Shown in pieces: positions 35,669-49,170 of a stretch of 64,000 bases of DNA. The notes below the pieces were generated by a model. The model was not told the DNA's origin. It saw only the letters and a list, made by a program, of their open reading frames with translations, and searched no databases. The DNA is from Lepisosteus oculatus (Eukaryota; Chordata; Actinopteri; Semionotiformes; Lepisosteidae), in the NCBI RefSeq assembly GCF_040954835.1, contig NC_090714.1:4452501-4516500 (forward strand), in the 5' to 3' direction. A program made the translations under genes and the position numbers. Within the stretch, counting starts at the first letter, position 1; the number at the start of each line of letters is the position of its first letter.

Positions 35669-37300
35669 CCTCTGATCCTTGACCTTTTGTCTGCTTTTGG
35701 GTTTGTTTTCATGAATAAATGCAGAACAATGCAAGTGCCATAGGAAAACTTAACTACTGTAATAGCGTTGCAAGGTCAAGAGAGACAAGCAACAGCAGAA
35801 AGCTGGGTGGGGTCTCTGGTAACCCTAGAAGTATAAGCAGAAATGTTGAGGCAAATGAGATCAACAAATGTTGAGGCAAGAAACAAAATAAGGCATCCTG
35901 AAAATATAATCAGGACTGTCTGAAACACAGAAAATGGTTAGAGAAAGGCCCTTTCTCTTCATAAAAACTTGAATATTTTCTTTTTACATACAGTAGATGG
36001 AGCTGAAAGCTTTAATTGATACATTACAAACAATAGGTGATAAAGAAAGAAACCATTTCACATTAAGGTGTAAATAGATTGCAAAATTATGTTACAATTA
36101 GTGCAGACATTGATTTATCAATGGGTATAGGAAAAACTGCAAGCTTTTTCTGCCTGCTCTTTGTTTTGTTAAGAGTGAAAACAGTACTGCCAGACTGAAG
36201 ACCTGTGTTGGGCCTATCCATGTGGAATAATTAGCTATTCATAACAGAATCCTTGATTTATTGCAGCGAATGTTCTGGGAATTGCACTACCAGTAGTATT
36301 AGCTACTGTACCAGCAGACAGATCACCGAAAAAACTTATGGATATTCGTCATCAAGCATACTTTACTGTATACTATGCTACCTTATGGGTGCACAGATAG
36401 AAACACTTCTAAATAACAAAATTGAAGGGGAGGCATGAAAGTGGGCCTGGCAAGCACAATCACATTAATCAAGGACTTCAAGCACTAAAATGTCATTTGC
36501 ACTACAGTTTTAAGGAGAATAATTGCATATGTTGTTCTCTCAGAAGAACAACACGTTCCGTTTATTTTGAGTCCCCAAATGAAGAACATGAGCTGGGTGG
36601 TACCGGGTGCCTGTAAGAAGGACTCACTTGACTTCCCTTTCTTTTTATCAGGCAAAGAAAAACAAACATCTGTTCTCTGGAAGGTGGCACCATGAAATGG
36701 TTTGAGTGCTATAGGCCAAATGGTGCCTGAGCTCCATCAGTATGGTCGCTCAGACCCATTCAGGTCTTTCAATTAAGAGGAAGGGTTTTGTTAACAAGGA
36801 TGCTTTTTAGTGAGACAAAATATTGAAAAAAAATCAAATCAATATTTAACTCTATCTCATGAAGGGGACAAAATTGTCCTAGAGGGCAAGCATCTTTGCA
36901 GGTTTTCTAGGTCTCTTCCAAGCACCAGCTCCTGAAGAGCTGGGAGGAGGTATTATATTTGTCTCATTAAGCTAATAATGAGACGATTTAGAGCTGTAAT
37001 GGAATGAAAACCTGCGGACACATCACCCCACTTGAACCAGGGCTGCCCATCCCTGCCTAACCCCTTAAAAGAGCAAATAAATACCATATATGGAAGGAGA
37101 CAAAGGGAGATTCCACTCATTCAATTCTTACAAATTAAAATGTCATCCATATACAGTATCTATGCACATGAATTTTCAAAGATTAGTTTCCAAGCTCTAA
37201 ATAAAGTAACAAATATTTCGCTTAAGCTACACAGCATGTAACCAGATTTGTTCTGGCTAAAACGAATCACTACTTCTAAATAAATCAAAGAATAAACCTA
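35669..37300 (+). other. kcnj12: Probable kcnj12 3' UTR with clustered polyadenylation signals
   Basis: There is no new gene after the stop codon. AATAAA occurs at 35714-35719, only 45 nt past the stop, and again in a cluster at 37200-37205, 37279-37284 and 37291-37296. The cluster would give a 3' UTR of about 1.6 kb that includes a hAT-like MITE at 36862-37055. The true cleavage site cannot be decided from sequence, and the UTR may be longer. Confidence 0.4.
36862..37055. mobile_element. hAT-like MITE in the probable kcnj12 3' UTR
   Basis: Inverted pieces face each other: TTGCAGGTTTTCTAGG near 36897 against GAATGAAAACCTGCGG near 37003. The right end GAACCAGGGCTGCCCATCCC-TG reads in reverse as CAGGGATGGGCAGCCCTGGT, a hAT-type terminus. 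The left end is worn (GTCCTAGAGGGC). The interior CTCATTAAGCTAATAATGAG is partly palindromic and matches the element at 15858. No transposase is present. Confidence 0.6.
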
Positions 37301-40249
37301 TCAATACAAATTCAATAACTTCTTAATACTATAAAGCAACTTGTACTTATGATCTAATGAATACAGAACGGAGAAATTACACAGAAGAGGTTCCAGGTTA
37401 TCCTGAAAATAGACTGATTATAAAAGTGAAAGTACACAGGATTAATGCCTTTACAAGATTTTTTGTAATCAAAAGGACACGTACCTTCAGATAGCCACAA
37501 CCAAAGACAAATGATGACATTTTGGACAAAATCATGAGAAATAAAACTAAAACTGGGGAATAATAATTTGAGGAAAAATAATTACAAAGCATAGCTGAGT
37601 TAAAGAAGGCAGGCCAGTGGCTAAGAAAAAGAAGTGACAATATCTATCAGCATGAAGGCTGTTTACATTTGCAGGCTCATAAAATCACTCTTCATCATCA
37701 CATTAGTTAGTGGACAGAAAAACTTTGAAATCAGGCAGTTTTTTTCCCTAATCAGATCAGTGGGAGGTTAAAACCAAAGCTGAAGATGACATCAGATATT
37801 GTGGAGGACTTATGTACCGACGTGTGTCTTTTTTTCTTAAACCGACTAAAACTATGTTATTTTCAATTCAGTTCGGTGTGTGAACCAAAAGATTCGTCTT
37901 TGTATCTGCATCTTTTCACATCACTTACCACACTTTGTGTACAACAAGAACTTAAATGAATACTTTCTGACCTTGCCAACAAACTATACCTGCTTTTATG
38001 TCCTTTCAAAATAAATAATTCTTTATCCCTCGTGATCACATTTAGTGACTAAGAAATGAACAGTAATTTGATAAAAGGTTAAAAAGCAGAACTAAATACA
38101 ACTTTCCCAGCAGACTTAGTGTGGGTGTCCTGTTAGAAAAAGCAAGCAACACAAAGCAGGGCGATTTCTGTCACCAACGCTCAGAGACATTGAAATGAGG
38201 GATGGCATAGGAAATACCTAAAAAGATTATACACAGCTGTGTTGTTGTTTAACAAACTTTACAACTCCTATTTTTGTCACAAACTCTTGATTCAACGGCA
38301 CTTTTGACAAAATCTGAGAATTTTGCTTCTGAATTTTGTTTCAGTTTTTGGAAGGACTTACTGTAGTTTCATAAACAAAAAATCACAGTCTGACAAAAAT
38401 TGTGAGGATATAGGAGTTTTGAGTATGTACAGTAACAATGTAAGTTTGCAATGCAGAACATAAGAACTTGAATTTAGGTACAATTTTGCATTTAAGATTT
38501 ACTCTGAATTTGCTTACAAAATGGACAAATCCAAAATTAAGAAACAACAACACAGGCCAAAGGTAACACCTTGCTTTATCTCAAATGTGTTTTATGTAGG
38601 TTTATGTTAACGCATACCCAAAGACACAGTTATGAGTGGTTTAGGTAATGCTACATTTATACCCTAGTTTGTGCTAGTGTTGAATCTATGTGAGAGCATG
38701 CATTGTATATTCAAAATATCTAAACTGGGGAACTCCAGAATCCAAGCTACATGGGATTCAGGGAACTAAGCCTGGCTAATCAAGAAAAAATGTTATACAT
38801 AATGTACAGTCCAGCATATGGAGTGTGCTGTTATAAATTGTATAGATCATTTTGCCTACTGTATGTAAAACGCTATGAATAATCAATACTGTCAGGGAGC
38901 GATTTACGGTTCACCTCTACAGTTTCGCGAGATGTAGATCAAATTTCAAAAGCACTACACAGGGTAACCACCAAGTAAAAGTGTTGTCAAGAGGGGCTTC
39001 CTACTGTAACTGGAATAAGAAGGAGGAAAAATGGGAAATCCCAGAAGTTGTGAGGCGGAATTGAGGCATAGAGAATTCCTCTAATTTCTGTAACAATGGT
39101 AGACTTAAACAATACCGAATGCACTGTACTCCCCTCGGGAATCAGGATATTCTGATGCCCATAAACGAGAACAAAGTGAGATTTTGAGCCACTTTTTCCT
39201 TTCCAGACAGACATTAAATGAAAGCTTTAAATTATGTTGTCAAAGGGGGGAGTCTTATAGAACAGCCAAAACGCAATAGTATCACCAATAGTGCGAAACC
39301 CCTCATCTCTGGCTAGCGTTAACCACTATTCTTTTGTTCCGTTTTTTGATAAACGCTGCTAATTTGTGAAGCAATATCTTGGAAGAGGGTAGGGACAGAC
39401 TGTTTGAGCAATAATGACTGGAATGCACTTAATCTCTTCTCTTCTATCATCAGCATCATCAAAGATAAAGGCATGGCTGTGTTTTTATCTGGTCAAAACA
39501 GATGAGAAAGTACGGTTTTGTAAATATGTACATTGCATTTCTTTGGTTACAACGCCTGTATAGCTTCTCCCTACAGTCACAGCTCCTCCAGACTGACGAG
39601 GCTCGGTCCACTGAGGAGATTTTCAATAAAAAGATTTTCTACTTGAAATTCCATACGACATGACATCAACCTAAATCTTTAGCCATATCTGCTTTATTTT
39701 TAAATACAAATCTTCCTCCTGTCTGCTACAAACACACGCTGGGATGCCACTGTGTGAAATATCCACATGTGGGGAAAAAAAGGCTGCACTGCATCACATG
39801 GTGTGGCCGTCTTGGAGAATTTCAACAGTGGCTGATGGCCAATGAGAGAAAATGTTCCATTTTTTTAAAAGAAAAGGCATAACCTCTCTTTACTGCTTTG
39901 GCCCAGAACAGTACGTGCAACATCCTTGTTCAGAAACTGTAGCGCTGCGCTAGATATTTTTGTTGAGCCTTTCTGCACTATTTTGGGCGGAAAAAAAAAA
40001 AGTGCTGGTCACCTTGATCTCAATGACAGTCAAAGCAATCCTTCATATGTAGTGCATGCAAGTGGATTTAAAGACACTCTTCTTTAACCCTTTATCGGTC
40101 CGTTCACCTGGGTAGTAAGCACTCTGGTTATTTCTTTTTGGAAATCAATGATGCACCCGTGCGTTTCATCGGTATTCATTCGAGATTAATTGCAGCTTGT
40201 GCAGGGAAACGCTTTCTGTACTCTGCCGTCCAAAAAGAACCTGCACCCG
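37301..40249. other. Intergenic sequence downstream of kcnj12
   Basis: AT-rich, with no gene or repeat family recognised. Confidence 0.5.
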
Positions 40250-40460
40250 CTGGAGGAGAGGTGCAGTTCTCTCACCATCGCCAGCGAGAGCTCACCACCG
40301 CCCAGCCACCCACCGCACAAGGGGGCGCTGTTGAGTACGTGGCTGAGGACACCCCACCCGCACAGGGTGTGTGGTCGGGTGTGCGTGGCGCGGTCTCCGA
40401 GCACAAACGCCTGGCTTGTGGCGCTCGGTCAATCCTCCAAACATGGGCCTTTATGGATTG
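40250..40460. repeat. GC-rich patch, possibly a degraded SINE-like repeat
   Basis: The patch is much richer in GC and CpG than its flanks and contains AAGGGGGCGCTGTTGAGT and GTGGCGCTCGGTCAAT. These resemble pieces of tRNA-type fish SINEs I recall, but no A/B box pair is clear. Frames of 107 and 158 codons here have no domain and are probably composition artefacts. Confidence 0.3.
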
Positions 40461-42427
40461 AGCCACACTGTGCCTCTTATTCCCCACATTTAAAACATGG
40501 AGACGCTATTAATAATCACAGGCTTAAGTGGACGTTAAAGAGCAGATACACTGCGTGTCCAAGAGTGAGCACCGCTGGAAGTCACAGGCAACAATTTAGC
40601 TGGTTTCAACGTGGCCCCAAAACAGCCCAAGCAGTGTACATTATCATCAGTGAGGCACACAATTAAATATGATGTAATGTGATGTAATTCTAGATGGCAG
40701 GAAAATATCCTTTACTTCCTGTGATCTATATATTGCAGCACATTTCAACCTAATTGAAATCATTCTTTTTGTTTTTGAAAGCTGTTGTTTGTTGTAACAA
40801 GCACAAACATTCATACATTGTATGAAAAGGTGACCATGATCTTTTTAAAAGTGCAGGAAATTCTTCCTTTTCACATTGAAAACCTTATTCACGTAGTTCT
40901 TACAGTATAGTGCACTTGCTTGTTTCCGGCCAGAGATTTGAATGAGCTGCTCTCATTTTGTGTTTAACATCACATTAGATTTTGATTCAACTTTGGCACT
41001 GATATGATACTCCTACCCTCTTCCTAATTATTCTTACTTCTCAAAGGAGATTTTTAAAGACATTGGTACTGTACAGATATAATGCCACATTGTAACCCTT
41101 CAAGATATTGAAAATACTGACCATTTTTCAGATTTTCTCACATACAGTACTGAGCTTCCAATTGTACCAGACAGGGACCCTTCTGACCCCTAAATGAATT
41201 TAATGACCCACACAAGATTGTCCAGGTACTTTATTGACCAGCTGGTTTTGAACAGGGTTTACTTTTAGAAATGGCAACAAGGCAGTGTGAATAGCCAAAA
41301 TGTTAGAAGATCAAAACCTATAACTTTCATTTTTTCAAATGAAAACACCATCAGCAGTAAAAAAAAGCCTTAGCCTGGCTGTTCAAGCAAATGTCCCAAA
41401 AAGTCTTTAAAAAGCAGTCCTCTGAGTGCAGACCAGAACAAAGTGACCAAAAGACAGAATTAAGCTCGTGCAAAACTCTGATGCACAAATGTCGTTTTGG
41501 GAGTTGAGACATGAGCTAGATCAATTAAAATAGGCAAACGTGATCTCCTGCTACACCTGCCACTTACACATATGAAGGATAAATGGAAAATGCTCTGCAG
41601 ACTGGTTTTCAAGGTGAAAGAAGCCTTTGCCCCCGTCCTAATATTTATGCTTTGCATTGCCTTCTGAGAAGGTATGGGTAACCTGTTGTGTGAAACCTTT
41701 GTATTTACCATAGGGTGTGATACCACTGGGATGTTAGTGGCCTGTCTCACAAGAGGTAACCATAGTAGTACATCATCAGCTTCTATGCTGCATCACGGGA
41801 TTGCAAGTGTCACTTTGTCGTCGTTATGCTTTAAACAACCTTTAAGGTGGAATTATTACACAGATCCTATATAATTGCCTGTCTCAATGTAATCAGACAT
41901 GCAGTTTAATGATTGTAAAAAAGAGAGACAATATAAATGACATCTGCTTATTCAAAGAAGTATTAAAAAATTGGAATATTTTGCCCTTTATTTCTCTTTA
42001 AGTGTAGAGATATTGTAAAACAATTACTTTTGGACCTTAATAGAAGACCTCAAAGGTTGCATCCCTGATTTTTAATTTGTGTTTGGTTTTCAACAACTTC
42101 TGAGCACATTTTCTCAATCTCCAAAATTCGTAAAACAAAACAAAAGGCTCAAGATGTGATTCTTGTCTCAGTTATTTGTAGTTTTATTTTGTTTCAGCAC
42201 AGAAGCTTGTGATTAAAACTGGTATTTCTCTTAAAGGGATAATTGGATGACCTTTGACCTCTGTAGAAGTCTTCCTCTATGCCCAGATTATATACTGAAA
42301 AAAAAATTATACTGGGTTTTTTGTTTTATTTTAATGGATGATGAAAAGTTTATTAAATTATTAAATTAAATCTAATGATATAATACTGCCGTTTCATTTA
42401 TTTCTTTCCCCTGTGTGTCTCGAGTTC
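40461..42427. other. Intergenic, no recognised feature
   Basis: No gene or repeat family is supported. Confidence 0.5.
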
Positions 42428-42702
42428 CATCCAACCATCTTCCAACCAATTTAGGGTCGCAAGAGAATCAGTCTATCCCAGCAAGCAACAGGCACAAGAG
42501 AGGGGACGAAGGCCAGTCCATCATAGGTCACACGCACAGACATAGACAAACTCACACTAAGGACAATTTTCACAGAAGCCAGTTAACCTGCCAGTGTGTC
42601 TTTGGACCGGATTAAATGCTCCCAAGTAAACATACAAACACCATACAGACAGTGGCCCAGGACTTGAACCCAGGGCCCTAACAATGCTAACCCACATGCC
42701 AC
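42428..42702 (-). mobile_element. V-SINE/Mermaid-type SINE, reverse strand
   Basis: Reading the + strand gives reverse V-SINE blocks: TTAGGGTCGCAAGAGAATCA, GCCAGTCCATCATAGGTCAC, AGTTAACCTGCCAGTGTGTC, TTTGGACCGGATTAAATG, AAACACCATACAGACAGTGG and GAACCCAGGGCCCTAACAAT. The last is the complement of the B-box and head. The order is complete from tail to head. Confidence 0.8.
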
Positions 42703-45700
42703 TTTCGTTGAGAATTGCTCATATTACGTCACCACGTGCCAAATGTAATCTCATGTACCCTTTACTCCATAACGTGCTTGAGACAATTTGATTAAAGCAA
42801 CAGTTCCTAATAGAAAAACAAGAAGAGCCCCAAACTCTACCCATAAGCATTAAGACAATATGAAAATCCTTTACATTGCAATTCAGATGAGCTAACAAAC
42901 CAAGAGATTTATTCAGAGAAGAAGTGTTAGAAACTGAGTCACGGTTCAGGAATTTGCAAGAACAATACGTGTCAGCTCATTCCCACGTACGGCAGACACG
43001 GGGAATCGTGCAAATTGACTCCTGCAGTATTTTGCACATAAAAAAAAAAAGTCGAGAAGAATTGCAGGCCACACAGAATACGCCACCAAATTCGCAGGCC
43101 AAATACACCACCTGCGCAAATCCTGCTTCAGGGTTTCCAAACAGGGGGCATTGACATACCCGCAGAAACATTTTTCTTTCCACTTTTCAGGGGTGAAACT
43201 CGTCTAGGCTTGTTCCAATGCAGACTGCACCACACAGTGGCTCCCACCCCCGAATCTGTTCATTTGTACAACAAATGTAAAGGCTATCCGTGGTCCCTGC
43301 TCACTCGGTCAGACTGTGATCAACTTCGTGGTCTTAGAAGAGCAAGAGTGCAAATTCACTTAACAGCAGCAGTACAACTGATACAGATGGGTTAAGAAAT
43401 GTTAACAAATAGCAGAATAAATAGAATGTATGAAACAAGTTTGGTCCTATTAGTTGTAGCAGATAGTTCTCTAAGGTAGAGTGAGTGTGGAGGATCTACA
43501 TACGTAAACTGTATTTTTCCTTATATGTGGCTAGAAGTTATTAGGCCAACCTGATGTTTTAATTCTTCTCTTCCAAAGTTTGGTCCGTAATCTCAGCCGT
43601 TGCACTCCCCCGTTTCAGACCTCAATGCAATTTTTTCATTCGCAGACGGGTCCTGTTTGGCCAGAGGTCAAGACAATCGTAAAGTTTTCCGCAGATCTGA
43701 CACCGCAACGATCTGAGTGTTAAAGTTTGCTAAATATTCTAACAGGCTTTAAAAATCTTTCTGAATAAACCTTGTGCTGTCAAGGCCGAGACGTTCCTAA
43801 CCTAACTCCTTTGGAGAAGACTATCTCTGACTTGCGTATAGTATATACGGAGACAGGTGTCACCGATTTCTCAGAGAACCACGTGGGGAACGCGCACGAG
43901 AAACGTTCTCCAGTTTTGTTCACAGGTGTACCCTTTGGTGCTTGGTCCTCTGGCTCCACGTTAGACGGGCCAAATGGCTTCCTTACCATGCAGTAGTTCT
44001 GATCGTATAGTATGGCTGGTTATCTTACACTGGTTCTGTCGTGTAAAGGTCTCAAATGATCTGTACATTGCTGGGTGTGCACTCACAAAAGTTATTTCAT
44101 AGTGTAGGTGTAGGACTGACATCTGATATCTCGGAAAGAAGCCTCTGTGTCTTCTGTATATTTCAATATACCTTTAGCAAAATAGAGTATAATACTGTTC
44201 ATGATTGTTCATTAAATCCCATGGAAAACAAAATCCTCTCATCCTCACTTCAAGGTCCTCTGCCCCTGGATTACCCTGAAGTTCTGACAGCCCCAAGAGA
44301 AATGCATTTTATCTCACGTCTCTGTTTGAACTCTATTGCTTTCTGTAAGTCACAGGGCTCCCACACACTTCAGCTCTGCTTGCAATCCTGAGGCTGTGTG
44401 ACTCACTCCATTGGCCTAGGAGGCTGAGATCAAACTGTGACCAAAACCTGGTTCATGTGCTGGCTCTTGTTTATGGATAGCGATACCTTTTTGTCTACAA
44501 AACAACTGAAGAAGCATGCATAAACATTTCTTCTACCCAAGTTCCTGCCTTACCTTTTGTTTTCATGTCCACAAAATCTCGCAATGGATACGTATGATTT
44601 GGGATGGTGGTCAGACAGATCTTGAACTCCTGCGTGTTATGATGATTCTGCCAGCAACAGTCCGTCACTGCAGTGTCAATCAAACCGATAAAACCTTAAG
44701 ATCAAAGTCGGTGTGCTCGTGTGCTCTGATATCGTCAACACGAATATTATCACAATCGCTCATATCGCATGTTAATCTTGTCAACATTCCAAAATTAGCA
44801 TCACAACTTGGAGTGAGTCTATACTGTTTCAATGTGAGAGACCTTCCACACATTTCCAGACCAGATTCCCACTGAGCACATGTACTGGAATCTTACTTTT
44901 GACCAATTCCTCATAGTCACAATCCGGTCACGTCCAGGAGTCACCTAACATAGACTCCTTGACAGAAACAGCACCACAATTCCAGCTTTACACCACAAAG
45001 CAGTAACTCCGCTTATATTTTGCCAGTAATATACTGTATTATGGTTTCAGTGTTTTTCCATAACAGGCTGCTGGGATAGATCTATCCTCTATCCATACTG
45101 TATTTCTCTGCAGTCTGGTATAAGAATATCTACCTCGATTCCATGACACTATCACTCTCGCTCTTGGGGAAAGTAGGGCAAGTGTACTTCTGATGTGAGC
45201 TTCTAAATTTACAGAATATCTGTCTTGTGCTCGGTGGCAGACCATTCTAGGAAAAGCACTGTGCAGAACTGAAAAACAACAGATGTGTAAGGGGAGCTTT
45301 CACATACGAATTAGAGGTATATTGCTTTTCGAAAAGGCTCTTCTAAGTTATCCCAAGCTGCCGGGAAGAATATGCTTGGAATTTGTTTAGCTGGATGCCC
45401 TCGCAACATGTGAATACAAGCATATGAGTGGTCAGACTTGTGTGCAGGACACAAGAAAAAACAGCATGGACGTGCCAAGTTCAGAGGAAAACAAATAAGG
45501 ACTAGCAGGGGACAACTGTCAATACATCATAACCATCCAGACATTTTGCCCTAAACAAAATAATAAACCTAAAATAATATTTGTTAAAAGTTTAACATTG
45601 TAGCAATGTACAGTATAGCAGTAACCTTAAACTCAAGGGATCCCATATGACACCGGAATTTAAGAGAATAATGACTTTCTCATGGTCTTTAAATATCCTA

Positions 45701-46745
45701 TTCCAGGCTATTTGTAAGAGGGATAGCCTTCCGACGTACAACCAATGAGGTACATAATGAGAAAAGCAATCATCTTTTCATATAGTTGCTTGAGGGGTTT
45801 CAGATCTGCACAGAAATACTGAGAGAATAAGGCATCTCTGGCACCCAGGAGAAACCCTTCAGCAATGCCACGTGCCCCAGGAAAGGCAATTAAAATGAAA
45901 GAGCATGAGCCCTGCTTTAATTTATCACTTGAACTTAAAACAGTGGTGTCTCATCGCTGCTCGCAGAGGTAACTCAGGGAGATGATAAACTCATACTCAA
46001 GGGATATGGCAGGAAGTGCGTCCTGAACTCACTTCTCCTACAGCTCTCGATTACAGTTAATTGGTCTAGTTATTGGTGCAACTGGACGACAGTCCAAGGC
46101 CTGGTGATTTAAAAGGCATGCTTCCTGGAAAAAGGTTTTGAGGTCAGGAGAGAAAAAAGTCAGTTTGGCCCAATTAATCAAATAATTAGATTAAGTAACT
46201 GAGAGACAAGCCCAGAAGAAACTGGGTCTCCTGCTGGAACCTCTGACTGTAAATTGCATCTGGAGACTAATTTCACACTCGCACACTGAAATAAGGATAT
46301 ATTTCACAGTGAACAAGCACAGGTCTGCGATGCTGAGCTGCCCTGAGAAATCAAAAACTGGCTTTAGGCCGTAATATATCACTGGTTTATGGGTAATTCT
46401 CATGTTATGCCAAAAATGAATCAGATAGATAGCTTGCCATGCTTGAAAACTTGCTGGTACATAAATCACGCAGTGCTTGATGTGAATGAGAGGCCTGCCT
46501 GGGCAAATTCAGCAAATAGTAATCACCTGACCTGGTTTCCACTGAGTGACAGAGAGAGAAAAATGGGAGCGAGCAGGACTTCAGTCAGACTTATTTTTGT
46601 GTCATCATAACAGAAAACATTCCACATGTCATGCAAAAATAACAGAAGCAATAGAAATGAAAAGGAATGGGAAAACCAGACTTCTGTAAATATGCATTTT
46701 CTTAAAAGGTAGCATTCCATATTTAATGCTCTGAAACGCATAATA
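42703..46745. other. Intergenic, no recognised feature
   Basis: No gene is supported. Frames of 111-119 codons at 44056-44875 have no domain. Confidence 0.5.
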
Positions 46746-47261
46746 TATAGTCAAATCCCGGTATAATGGACTAAAAAGGAAGAGGTGGTGTCTGTTAAAT
46801 CACATATGACTCGAAAATCAGAAATACTGGATTTTCCCTGCAATAATGTGGAAATGCGGAAATACGCAGGGGTTTCCATCCCTAAAACAGACTATTATGA
46901 AAAAATACACATGATTTCTGGATATTCTGAATTATGTTATTAACAACTGCAATCAACAGTCAATGAAACACCTTTTCATCATAAACACACAAGCACTTTA
47001 TTTCATGTGCCATAAATATACTGTAGAATGTTCACTAAAAAAATCATAATCAGTGGACCTCCGCCTACAGGGCACCATTAATATCCCTGAATTGTAAAAC
47101 CTATGTAGTAATATTTTAGACTTTGTTTTATTTTTTGTGCATTTCTCCATTATTGCAGGGAAACTCTAGTATACAGTAAGTGTGTAAGTCCACACAAAAT
47201 TCCTCTTTAGCAGATTTTGTCCATTAAACCTGAAGTCCGTTCAAATGAGGGTTTACTATAT
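46746..47261. mobile_element. pogo/Tigger-like MITE
   Basis: The left end reads TAGTCAAATCCCGGTATAAT and then GGAC. The right end in reverse reads TAGTAAACCCTCATTTGAAC and then GGAC. These are imperfect inverted repeats flanked by TA on both sides, as expected for TA-duplicating Tc1/mariner/pogo elements. Near the right end, GTCCATTAAACCTGAAGTCC resembles Tigger subterminal repeats. The element is about 515 bp long with no transposase frame. Confidence 0.7.
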
Positions 47262-48929
47262 AGGGCAATAATTCTGTTCAGAATTTTACAATTAGGTACT
47301 TTGCTAGCGAGCCATGTGCAAAAGATGGATGGACTAATTATGCACGTTGGGAGTTGCTGTGTATTAATGCGAAACAGTTCCTAATCTGGCAAGCAAAGCA
47401 TTAACACATTAACAAACTGCCCTGTACTGGCCAAGAAAGAACAGGCATGACCACAGCCTGGTCATGGGCCATTAGAGACCAACTGCACAGTGAGGAAAAA
47501 CACCAACTTGAACAAACAGAAAAAAACCTCAAGGTGTTCCATTTAAATGAGACAGATTTTACTGGATGTTAATGGCTAAGTGTAAATAGTCACAGCCTTG
47601 GCCTGTTTGATATGCTCACTTAAAGGCCAGACAGGATAAAACCACCTTAATTGCAATACAAACAGTGAGACCTGCCTGATAACAGAACCTGTATGAGTCC
47701 AGTTTGAACCAAAATAAGCAGAAAAGCTCCAAAGGTTTCTTCGGTCTTGGGCTCATTTGGTGTAGACAGCTTGAAATCAAGCTTTGCAGTCTCAGGTCAC
47801 TGCATTTCCCCTTTAATCACACCGCTCCTCTCAGCAGAAACACAAGGGAATCTTTTCACTTAATATTTTGCACTGAATAATATGCATATGGAGCAAAATG
47901 TATTTACTGTTACTTATTATTACCCAAGAACTGAACCAAACTCTGCACTGTTTTTTTTTGTAAATGAACTCTCCTCCAGCTTGGAGTATCATTTTTTTAA
48001 TTGAAAACTATCTTAAAAGAGTGAATTAATACAATTAACCCTTTTGCAGCCTCCACAAGTACAGGGCTGAGCCTTGACTATTATTTCAACTTGCATTCAG
48101 TCTGTGTACTCATCTCCAGCCCATTCTGAGCTGTGTGTGTGCTTATCCTAGTGCTGTCCATCGCAGTGAGCAGCTAAAGCTATGTCACAAGAGTTCCTCA
48201 CCCAGTTCTTTGTGATTCCAGCATCTGAATTTAATACAACTAATCTATTACTGAAGCCAGCTCTTGAGTTTAACTGATCTTCTTAGCCCTCCAATTGAAA
48301 AAAAACACAAGCTTACTAGACCTTAAGTTTTAAAATGTAAGTTTAGTTCATGTAAAGGAACTTGAAACTGTTTGGAAGATGAAAATTGTCCATTTAGGCA
48401 AGTACAGCGTTCCATTTAGAATCTGGGCTCAAATTCAGGGCCAGAAATGGTTAAACTTCACCACAAAAGGCCGTGATTGTTCAGACGTTATGGGTGGTTT
48501 TCAGTTATCAGTGGATTAGCACCCTGACAAAAAAAGTGATCTTATCCAAATCACGTCAAGCCAAGTATTTCAAGCCGGAGGCCTGGAGGTTTGTATTTGC
48601 TCTTTACTAGTCTGGAGGCTAAGTAATTATAAGCTGCAATGAGTAATAAGCACACTGGAAATTAATGCCGGCTTTCTGTGGGAGCAGGGCACTGTGCAAA
48701 TCACACTTTTTCAGAGGCAGGAAAATACTCTGAAACCTCACATATACAGTTCATGCACTGGACGCATTTTATTTCTGGGCCTGTACACATATTCTTTCCA
48801 CAGCGGCTTTCAGGACTTGCAAAATGTGGCCAACTGTGCAGTTTACAGATGCGGAGACTGAGCCGCGTCTCCGTCATTAATTCTAATGCCGGCGTTCCTG
48901 CTTCCAGAATGAAACATGCCTAGCAAGAG
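47262..48929. other. Intergenic, no recognised feature
   Basis: No gene or repeat family is recognised. Confidence 0.5.
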
Positions 48930-49170
48930 CGATAAAGCAGCTGTCGGGAGAAATTCAGCAGCCCAGGGGGACTGACTCCGTTAGGCTCCTCCACTCGAGC
49001 AGGAATTGAAGCTTAATTCCTTGTTGCAGGCCCCTGTTAACACTTCCAATGGCAAGCCAGTGTCCACTGCAGACTTTTCCTGTTATCAGACGGGCTGCTA
49101 AATTGCAATTATCAGCCCACTTTGGATTTATACAAAGAGGGCTGCTAATTCAGATTGTAAAATCAACATT
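48930..49170. promoter_or_regulatory. Possible conserved non-coding patch
   Basis: The non-repetitive, balanced-composition segment has GGGCTGCTA at 49092-49100 and again at 49139-49147, each followed by an AATT-type core. It differs in texture from its flanks. Only an alignment could show whether it is conserved. Confidence 0.2.

Noticed and set aside
35714..35719. AATAAA as the main kcnj12 polyadenylation signal
   Set aside because: It is only 45 nt past the stop. The cluster at 37200-37296 is more plausible, though early use cannot be excluded.
40138..40666. ORFs of 107 and 158 codons in a GC-rich patch
   Set aside because: The frames overlap on both strands, have low-complexity composition and no domain. 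They are best explained by GC-rich, stop-poor sequence.
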